Source: Bacillota bacterium
GTDB taxonomy: Bacteria > Bacillota > Dethiobacteria > DTU022 > UBA8154
Assembly: GCA_003456095.1 (NCBI GenBank)
Contig: DMPF01000039.1
Span: 1 to 13,243, forward strand
Length of the DNA stretch: 13,243 bases
Direction of reading: 5' to 3'
The notes under the pieces: generated by a model
What the model saw: only the letters and a program-made list of their open reading frames with translations
Databases searched by the model: none
What the model was told of the DNA's origin: nothing
Part shown: positions 7,590-13,243 of the stretch, piece after piece
How the letters are laid out: each line of letters starts with the position of its first letter
Position numbering within the stretch: position 1 is the first letter of the stretch
Program-made: the position numbers and the translations under genes

Positions 7590-7609
7590 TAATGTAGAAT
7601 GTTAAATAT
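7585..7609. repeat. 8-bp inverted repeat overlapping the rightward -10
   Basis: ATATTTAA, nine bases, TTAAATAT. It covers the candidate -10 and start region of the rightward genes, a place where a bound repressor would block polymerase. It differs in sequence from the repeat at 7491-7517, although both contain TTAA, so a different protein would bind it, if any. Confidence 0.42.
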
Positions 7610-7662
7610 CGGATCGGCACCAACCTGCAAATCCCATCCATTTTCGGGAGGGCACCTTTAAG

Positions 7663-8439
7663 ATGGAAGCAAGTAGAGGGCTGTGGAAGGTATATGCCCG
7701 CGTCTATGATAATATTCTACTTTGCTTTCACCCTTACCGAGAGCTGATGGGCCAGGTGAAGGAATCCATGGACGCACGGGATGGCTGGCGTATCCTTGAT
7801 GCCGGCTGCGGTACGGGCAATCTTCTGAAGACCTTGGCCGGGCCCACGGCAAACTTCTCCCTGGTTGGCATTGACTTTGAAAAAGCGATGCTGGAGCGGG
7901 CCAGGTTTAAGCTGGGGAGAAGCAGCATTGGGAGAAACGGCAAGGTCACACTGCAACAGGCCAATCTGGATCACTCTTTGCCTTTTGCGGACGGGGAATT
8001 TGACGGGATTGTCTGCGTCAACACCCTTTATGCCTTGAACAACCCTGCTCAGTTTATGAGGGAATGCGGGAGACTATTAAAATCAAGGGGTAGGCTCGTT
8101 CTGGTCACTCCACCGGAACAGCCGCGCATGGGTCCTCTCTTCCGGGAACACCTCCGGACCATGCGGCAGCGGTATCCCCTGTTTTGGTTTTTGACCTTCA
8201 GCGTGCAGCTCCTCCGGCTGAGCCCGTCGCTGCTGCCCTTCCTGGCAATTAACCGCATCATCCAGAAACAAAGCGCATTTACTTTTTTCAGTGAAAAAGA
8301 ACTTTCCTCCCTGGTATGTCGGTGCGGTTTAAAGATTGACTGCTTGGCAAAAACTTATGGCGGACAGGCCTGGTTGCTCGTTTGTACAAAACAGCAGGAT
8401 GAAACTGGCAACAAGACAGCGGAAGGGGCGGAGGCCTAA
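7663..8439 (+). CDS. Class I SAM-dependent methyltransferase (UbiE-like fold)
   Basis: Soluble methyltransferase of 258 residues; acceptor unknown. SAM motif I is LDAGCGTGNLL (45-55), the acidic residue at the end of strand 2 is in VGIDFEKAML (68-77), and motifs II/III appear in SLPFADGEFDGIVCVN (105-120) and LLKSRGRLVLVTPP (138-151). A hydrophobic stretch at about 171-195 (YPLFWFLTF to SLLPFL) may form a lipid- or substrate-binding helix region rather than a true membrane anchor. The ATG follows GGGAGGG by about 11 bases. The stop is one base before the ketosynthase start, so the two are translationally coupled, and a shared small-molecule or acyl product is the natural guess. Fold assignment is firm; substrate cannot be named. 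Confidence 0.9.
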   Translation: MEASRGLWKVYARVYDNILLCFHPYRELMGQVKESMDARDGWRILDAGCGTGNLLKTLAGPTANFSLVGIDFEKAMLERARFKLGRSSIGRNGKVTLQQANLDHSLPFADGEFDGIVCVNTLYALNNPAQFMRECGRLLKSRGRLVLVTPPEQPRMGPLFREHLRTMRQRYPLFWFLTFSVQLLRLSPSLLPFLAINRIIQKQSAFTFFSEKELSSLVCRCGLKIDCLAKTYGGQAWLLVCTKQQDETGNKTAEGAEA

Positions 8440-8440
8440 G

Positions 8441-9664
8441 ATGCGCAGCGTGGTCATTACGGGTATGGGGGTTGTGGCGCCGAATGGTGTGGGCAAGGAA
8501 AATTTTTGGCAGGCCCTGGCAGAGGGCAGGTCGGGGATACGGCGCATCACCAAATTCGACCCTGCCCCCTATCCATGTCACGTTGCCGGTGATATCCCTT
8601 TGGAATGGCTTCAGGAAAACGGAGATGCAAAGGCAGGAGATGATCTTTCCTGTAGCACAGTATATGCTTTAAACGCAGCCAGGCAAGCCATCCGGGATGC
8701 CAGGCTTAACCCTGAAGCGATGCCGGATTGCTCCCTGGGGGTTTATATGGGGATCAGTAGTACAGATATGGGAGTTGTGGAGAAGGAATACACCGGTTTT
8801 CAAATTAATAATAAAACTTCTGCTAATACAGTCATTACTTCGTACACTCACGCGCCGGCAAGCCTAATAGCTAAGGAAATTAACTGCAAGGGAAACGTGA
8901 TAACGATCTCCACGGGCTGTTCTTCCGGACTTTTCAGCCTTATGCTGGCAGCCGACTGTATCAGTAGCGGCAATGTGGATCTTGCCTTGGTCGGAGGGGT
9001 CGACGCCCCACTTACTCCCTTTTTTCTGGCATGCTTTTGTGCCGCCGGCTTGTTGCCCACCGGTTTCAACGATACGCCGCAATCGGCCAGCCGTCCCTTT
9101 GACACCAGACGGCAGGGGGGAGTGCTGGCGGAGGGCGCCGGAGTCCTTGTCATTGAGGATGAAACCGCTGCCCGGCGGCGGGGTGCTCCTGTTTATGCCC
9201 AAATCAGCGGCTGGGGTATCAGCAACACCGTTTCACGTAACGGTTTGCGCGCTGCCGCCGGTGACTGCATCATCCAGGCCCTGCAAGCTGCGGGCTTGAG
9301 ACCTGAGCAAATAGACTATATTAATGCCCATTCTCCCGGGGATCCGGTGATAGACCGGGCAGAGACCCGGACCATCAAAGAAATATGGGGCAAATATGCC
9401 TACAACATTCCCGTAAGCTCCATTAAATCCATGATCGGCAGTCCCTTAGCCGCTTCCGGCCCGTTGCAGACAATCGCCGCGGTCTTATCTATGCAAAACC
9501 AGTTTATCCCGCCGACCATTAATTACCAGCATCCCGACCCCCATTGCGATCTCGATTATGTCCCCAACCAGGGACGGGCTGCCAGGGTTGGCAGGGTTTT
9601 GATTAACTTACAGGGGTTGGGCGGTGGAAATACGGCCCTGGTGATAAGCAATACTTTAATATAA
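8441..9664 (+). CDS. Atypical FabF-type beta-ketoacyl synthase
   Basis: Thiolase-fold condensing enzyme, 407 residues, the usual KAS II length. It begins with VVITGMGVVAPNGVGKENFW (4-23). The nucleophile region is ISTGCSSG with Cys160, and the first catalytic His is His297 in NAHSPGDP (usual HGTSTP). The second His, normally in KSMTGH, is replaced by Ser334 in IKSMIGSPLAASG. The usual C-terminal FGFGG gate is LQGLGGG here. FabF needs both His residues for malonyl decarboxylation, so this protein may use a non-malonyl donor, act as acyltransferase, or work as partner of another synthase. Start chosen at ATG 8441, where protein homology begins and with GGAGG 7 bases upstream; a longer frame from 8336 would overlap the methyltransferase. 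Family is firm, reaction is open. Confidence 0.92.
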   Translation: MRSVVITGMGVVAPNGVGKENFWQALAEGRSGIRRITKFDPAPYPCHVAGDIPLEWLQENGDAKAGDDLSCSTVYALNAARQAIRDARLNPEAMPDCSLGVYMGISSTDMGVVEKEYTGFQINNKTSANTVITSYTHAPASLIAKEINCKGNVITISTGCSSGLFSLMLAADCISSGNVDLALVGGVDAPLTPFFLACFCAAGLLPTGFNDTPQSASRPFDTRRQGGVLAEGAGVLVIEDETAARRRGAPVYAQISGWGISNTVSRNGLRAAAGDCIIQALQAAGLRPEQIDYINAHSPGDPVIDRAETRTIKEIWGKYAYNIPVSSIKSMIGSPLAASGPLQTIAAVLSMQNQFIPPTINYQHPDPHCDLDYVPNQGRAARVGRVLINLQGLGGGNTALVISNTLI

Positions 9665-9675
9665 TTTTCTTTTTT

Positions 9676-9682
9676 GGGGGAG
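9676..9682 (+). promoter_or_regulatory. Ribosome binding site for the TTG start of the histidine kinase
   Basis: GGGGGAG ends 10 bases before TTG 9693. The next in-frame ATG (residue 14, inside the first membrane helix) has no such site and would remove half of the helix, so the TTG start is preferred. Confidence 0.6.
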
Positions 9683-9692
9683 CGGGTTCTTT

Positions 9693-12170
9693 TTGATTAA
9701 AGATTCAAATATCTGGCTATTATCTTTCACAATGATAGCACATTTGGTCTTGGGGTTTTTAGTTATTATTAAAAACCGCCGAGGCACGATGAATCGTCTT
9801 TTATTCGGATTTAGTATCAGCGCAGCCTTCTGGAGCCTGGCGGTTTTGAGTGTGGTGACCCAGGAACAGTACTATTCTTTACTCTTCTGGGTGCGTACGT
9901 CCCATGCAATCGCTATTACCGTTCCTTTTTATATTCTAGCTATGTCATTTGCATTCACCGGGATAAATCCCTGGCAGCAAAAAGGGGTCTATGTTGTTGC
10001 TTTAAGTAGCCTTGTTCTGGCATTTTTATCCTTCACCCCATTAATTATCAAGGATATGGCTTTCCCCTTGGAAAATAAAGATATAGTCCCTGGGCCTCTC
10101 TTCCCCCTGTACATGTTATTTTTTCTGGGCGGTTTACTTGCCGCCTTAAGGAAGCTATACAAGAATCTGCGTTCATCCAAAGGAATTTTACGCTTACAGC
10201 TGCGCTACTTTTTTTGGGGAACAGCCCTATCGCTGGCGCTAGGCAGTTTATCCAACATGTTACTGCCCCTATTGAGAATTACAGCAGTTGACCTGCGCTC
10301 CTTCGGTCCTGCTTTCAGTATTATCATGATTGCCGCGATCAGCTATGCCATTGTTAAGTACCGGCTGATGGATATCCGCTTTTTTGTGCGCAATAGCCTG
10401 ACAATAGGCGTCACTGCTTTTCTCTTCAGCCTGGCTTTTGGGCTGGTTTATTATTTACTGGAGCGGGCGAGACTGCTTGTGCCCGTCAGCTTTGCCATGG
10501 TATTGGCAGCGGTGCTTATTGTTGCCCTTTTCTTTGCTCCGCTTCAGGCTAAAGTGCAAAAAATTATTGACAAATATTTTTTCCCGGGGGTCTATGACTA
10601 CCATGTCTCCCTATTGAAGAGCAGTAAAGCCATGGCTTCACTGCTCAGCCTGGAGAAACTCATTGATTACATCTCCCGAAACTTATTTGAAAGTATGCAG
10701 TTGGAAAATTGCTCTTTTTTCAGTCAAAGTAAGGAAGGGGGCTTTCTCCTTACCGCTTCTTTTTATGCTGATGGAGAAATGGCGCTTCCCCAGGGGACAA
10801 TCATTCCCAAGGAAAACCCCCTGCTTCATTATTTAAGAGAAACCGGTGAGTTGCTCCTCGCAACGGATCTGCTGAATGTTTCCCCGCCGGGATACAGGGA
10901 ATCCCTTAGCCGGACCATCCAAAACTTACATGGTGATGCGATTATGCCCGTTGTTCTGGATCGTCAACTGGAAGGTATTTTCCTCCTTGGCCCAAAACTT
11001 TCGGGCGAACCATACGCCAAAGAGGATGAAAATCTCCTGCACCTCCTCACCACTCAGATAACCGCAGCATGGCGTAATGCCCAGCTTTATCAAGAGGTGC
11101 TGGCAGTTAAGCAGCACCTGGAAAACGTCCTGACCAACATGGGCAGTGCTTTAATCGCTGTCAACAACGAAGGCGTGATAACGCTCTTTAACAGCGCTGC
11201 AGAGCGCTTTACCGGCTGCAAAAGGGAAAGCATGCTGGGAAGGAAAGCGGGGAACATTTTAGATGATGGCCTGGGCGACCTTTTCCGGCAGGCCCTTGCG
11301 GAAAAGCAGGACATTAAAGAAGCGGAACAGATTTTCCGACTTGACGGCAAGGAGCTGCACCTGTCCTGCAATATTACACTGGTCGGAGATGATCGATCTG
11401 GGGAAAAGGGGGCAATTATGCTCCTTAACGATATTACACGGATTAAAGAGTTGCAAAAGGAAAAGGCCCAGGCACTGCGGCTTGCTTCCATGGGGGAGGT
11501 GGCCGCAGGCATGGCACACGAAATCAAAAACCCTCTGGTTTCAATTAAAACTTTTGCCGAGCTGCTGCCGGAGAAATACAATGACGCCGAGTTTCGCTAT
11601 ACTTTTTCCCGTATTGTAACCCAGGAAATTGATCGTATCAATACGCTTATCTTACAACTCCTCGACTTAACCGCAGATCCGGTGCTTTTTTTCCAGAAGA
11701 CAAAGTTGGAGAATGTTCTGGACGAAGTGCTGCTATTGTTGTCTCCCTATCTGGAGACGTGCCGCATTCAACTGACCAAGACATATGATTCCGGGACTCC
11801 TACCGTAAATGTTGATCGCAATCATATGAAGCAGGCTCTTTTTAATATCTGCTTAAACGGCATACAGGCTATGCCGGGCGGCGGGGAATTAAAGATAGGG
11901 CTCATGCCCGGGCGGCGGGGAAAATACGGCGGGAACAGATCGGCCACCGCAAAGGACGTAAAAGTTGTTATTAAGGATACGGGGACAGGTATTCCCGGAG
12001 AAATAAAACAGAGAATTTTCGATCCATTTTTTACCACAAAAGCCGATGGTATGGGTATGGGCCTCAGCCTCAGTCATAAAATTCTGGCAGCCCACGGTGG
12101 CGCAATAGAATTCAGCAGCAATAGCGAAGGTACCCTGTTTGAAGTATATATCCCCGTTTTGTCCGAATGA
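9693..12170 (+). CDS. Membrane histidine kinase: multi-TM, GAF, PAS, HisKA, HATPase
   Basis: Sensor kinase of 825 residues. Residues 7-222 show seven hydrophobic helices typical of the 7TM histidine-kinase N-terminal region, ending in [17 protein letters not shown]; two more helices follow (about 234-256 and 262-283). A GAF-like domain spans roughly 315-460 and a PAS domain 475-585 ([20 protein letters not shown]). HisKA has HEIKNPL with phosphorylation site His609. The ATPase part shows the N box with Asn722 (LNGIQAMP), DTGTGIP (762-768), FDPFFTTK (776-783) and GMGMGLSLS (786-794); all catalytic boxes look intact. A basic Gly/Arg-rich insert sits at 739-753. No response regulator lies beside it within the window, and the next gene starts 13 bp on. 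It begins 28 bp after the ketosynthase with no terminator between, so it is probably in the same transcript. Ligand unknown. Confidence 0.94.
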   Translation: MIKDSNIWLLSFTMIAHLVLGFLVIIKNRRGTMNRLLFGFSISAAFWSLAVLSVVTQEQYYSLLFWVRTSHAIAITVPFYILAMSFAFTGINPWQQKGVYVVALSSLVLAFLSFTPLIIKDMAFPLENKDIVPGPLFPLYMLFFLGGLLAALRKLYKNLRSSKGILRLQLRYFFWGTALSLALGSLSNMLLPLLRITAVDLRSFGPAFSIIMIAAISYAIVKYRLMDIRFFVRNSLTIGVTAFLFSLAFGLVYYLLERARLLVPVSFAMVLAAVLIVALFFAPLQAKVQKIIDKYFFPGVYDYHVSLLKSSKAMASLLSLEKLIDYISRNLFESMQLENCSFFSQSKEGGFLLTASFYADGEMALPQGTIIPKENPLLHYLRETGELLLATDLLNVSPPGYRESLSRTIQNLHGDAIMPVVLDRQLEGIFLLGPKLSGEPYAKEDENLLHLLTTQITAAWRNAQLYQEVLAVKQHLENVLTNMGSALIAVNNEGVITLFNSAAERFTGCKRESMLGRKAGNILDDGLGDLFRQALAEKQDIKEAEQIFRLDGKELHLSCNITLVGDDRSGEKGAIMLLNDITRIKELQKEKAQALRLASMGEVAAGMAHEIKNPLVSIKTFAELLPEKYNDAEFRYTFSRIVTQEIDRINTLILQLLDLTADPVLFFQKTKLENVLDEVLLLLSPYLETCRIQLTKTYDSGTPTVNVDRNHMKQALFNICLNGIQAMPGGGELKIGLMPGRRGKYGGNRSATAKDVKVVIKDTGTGIPGEIKQRIFDPFFTTKADGMGMGLSLSHKILAAHGGAIEFSSNSEGTLFEVYIPVLSE

Positions 12171-12175
12171 AAGGA
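12170..12175 (+). promoter_or_regulatory. Ribosome binding site for the TTG start of the last gene
   Basis: AAAGGA overlaps the kinase stop codon and lies 8 bases before TTG 12184. An in-frame ATG at 12175 would touch this site with no spacer, so TTG is preferred. Confidence 0.5.
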
Positions 12176-12183
12176 TGGTTGCC

Positions 12184-13243
12184 TTGAAGTTAATACTTTT
12201 GATCTCGCAGACAAACTGCATCGGGCAGGGCATAAAGGCATACATCCCCCAAGATTTTGTGTTGCTCGAAAGCAGCGCGGATGACAAGGGAATTCAACTG
12301 ATTAAAAACATTGCCGCCGGCATTGTCCTTGTCGACACAAGTGCCGTTGGGGCGCTGCCGTGGTTGGAAGGAGCTTACCCCTTCAGGCCCGACCTTACTT
12401 ACGTCAGCATCGCCGAAAATGACAAGAATGGAGTTTCAAATAACGTATCATCCCTTTTTTATGACACCATCGCCCATCCCTTCAGCCCCACACTGGTGCA
12501 AAATATACTTAACCGCTCCTGGGAGAGGACCATATTCCTTATGCAAAAGCAGGCAGGGCCCAGTCTCCATACAAAAATGAAAAGTCCGGCACAAGGCACC
12601 GGCAGCGCTTACAGCCATAAAGAACATACCCTCAGCAAGTTTTCGCGGGCACTCGGCACGGACTTTAACCGCCGGCGTCTCATTGATCTATTTGTCAGCA
12701 CCGTGGAAGAACTGGCGCCCGTAAGCAAGATTTCCCTTTTGCTCCCCTGCGGCAAGGAAGGGGTTTATCGCGTTGCCGCGCAGCAGGGGCTTAACCCTGA
12801 GCTTGCCGCAAAGCTGCGCTTTCATACCGGCAGCGGCTTAATCGCCCGGCTGTCGCGGGAAGGGCGTATCTTATATGCCGACGATCATCCCGCTTCCGCG
12901 GAATTATTTATGGATGAGTCCATACAGGAGATGCGCATGATCCATTCCCTTGTTTCCATCCCCCTGATGGCCCGGGGTGGCCTGGTAGGTGCCCTGAACC
13001 TTGGAGCAAAAATTACAGGCTATCCTTACGGCGATGATGAATTGGAAATTTTTTATATACTCGCCGGAAACGTAGCCACCGCCCTGCTGGACATCGAACT
13101 GCACCACCAGCTCCGTTATCAGAAGCTTTATATTGAAAACATCCTGTTAAATATGAACAGCGGCGTTATCGCCATCGATATGGATGACAGGATTACCGCA
13201 TTTAACAGGCAAGCGGCAGAGATCTTGAAAATGGATGCCAGCC
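12184..13243 (+). CDS. Sensor protein with degenerate receiver-like, GAF and PAS domains, 3' partial
   Basis: Open to the right edge (353 codons seen). Residues 3-118 look like a receiver fold: hydrophobic strands at 3-8 (LILLIS), 47-51 (IVLVD) and 71-75, and a final IAHPFSPTLVQNIL (96-109) resembling the KPF end of receivers. The acidic pair after strand 1 is absent (S-Q-T-N), and the conserved Lys is His98; Asp51 stands where the phosphorylated Asp would be. Residues about 150-305 form a GAF domain (LIDLFVSTVEEL, IHSLVSIPLMARGGLVGALNLG). A PAS domain starts at about 315 (ILLNMNSGVIAIDMDDRITAFNRQAAEIL). The missing part is likely a histidine kinase or a sigma-54 activator module; both follow such domains in known proteins. 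Start chosen as TTG 12184; ATG 12175 is the alternative. It is the second sensor in this operon, possibly a partner of the kinase. Confidence 0.85.
   Translation, partial: MKLILLISQTNCIGQGIKAYIPQDFVLLESSADDKGIQLIKNIAAGIVLVDTSAVGALPWLEGAYPFRPDLTYVSIAENDKNGVSNNVSSLFYDTIAHPFSPTLVQNILNRSWERTIFLMQKQAGPSLHTKMKSPAQGTGSAYSHKEHTLSKFSRALGTDFNRRRLIDLFVSTVEELAPVSKISLLLPCGKEGVYRVAAQQGLNPELAAKLRFHTGSGLIARLSREGRILYADDHPASAELFMDESIQEMRMIHSLVSIPLMARGGLVGALNLGAKITGYPYGDDELEIFYILAGNVATALLDIELHHQLRYQKLYIENILLNMNSGVIAIDMDDRITAFNRQAAEILKMDAS

Larger units (their letters stand above)
7382..7662. other. Divergent AT-rich intergenic region
   Basis: The 281 bases between the two divergent operons hold no convincing open frame. 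They are markedly richer in A/T than the flanking genes, with an A9 run near 7453-7462, two inverted repeats and candidate promoters facing both ways (listed separately). This is the control region for both arms. Confidence 0.8.

Noticed and set aside
7571..7597. Small leader peptide gene (ATG at 7571, 8 codons)
   Set aside because: Too short, no regulatory residue run, and it overlaps the candidate -10.
7615..7629. Sigma-54 promoter (GGCAC ... TGC) ahead of the methyltransferase
   Set aside because: The GG and GC elements are 9 bases apart instead of the 10 needed, and the fit is poor.
8336..8440. Longer N-terminus for the ketosynthase
   Set aside because: It overlaps the methyltransferase for 104 bases; family homology starts at the ATG 8441, which has its own GGAGG.

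Overview
The window most likely comes from a strictly anaerobic bacterium, probably a clostridial Firmicute of the Desulfotomaculum/Pelotomaculum kind. This is inferred from strong purine-rich Shine-Dalgarno sites, frequent TTG starts, a tungsten-type aldehyde:ferredoxin oxidoreductase (AOR) family enzyme, HdrA/HdrD-type electron-transfer proteins and use of selenocysteine. Species cannot be read from the sequence alone.

Left arm (1-7381, all minus strand, read right to left): an operon coding for an AOR-family enzyme resembling BamB, the catalytic subunit of class II benzoyl-CoA reductase; a small three-cluster ferredoxin resembling BamC; an HdrD-like protein with two 4Fe-4S and two CCG domains resembling BamD; FdhD, a cofactor sulfurtransferase; and a tandem HdrA-like flavoprotein resembling BamE that runs off the left edge. 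The HdrA gene is broken in a naive translation by an in-frame TGA. The residue context (D-C-S-M-[UGA]-I-L-S-P-K) and a hairpin with an AGGU loop just downstream identify that codon as selenocysteine. Close to the left edge the same gene also carries an apparent one-base deletion. Together the proteins form a module in which a tungsten active site exchanges electrons with flavin and FeS carriers, probably linked to electron bifurcation by components outside the window.

Middle (7382-7662): a 281-bp AT-rich divergent intergenic region with candidate promoters both ways, a perfect 10-bp inverted repeat with a 7-base spacer, and a second 8-bp inverted repeat overlapping the rightward -10.

Right arm (7663-13243, plus strand): a tight set of four genes. 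A class I SAM-dependent methyltransferase is followed one base later by an atypical FabF-type ketosynthase that keeps the nucleophilic Cys but has Ser in place of the second catalytic His. Next come a large membrane histidine kinase (multi-TM, GAF, PAS, HisKA, HATPase) and a second sensor protein (degenerate receiver-like domain, GAF, PAS) cut by the right edge. The two sensors next to the divergent metabolic operon suggest local control of it, but this is inference. No RNA genes, insertion sequences or CRISPR arrays were seen.
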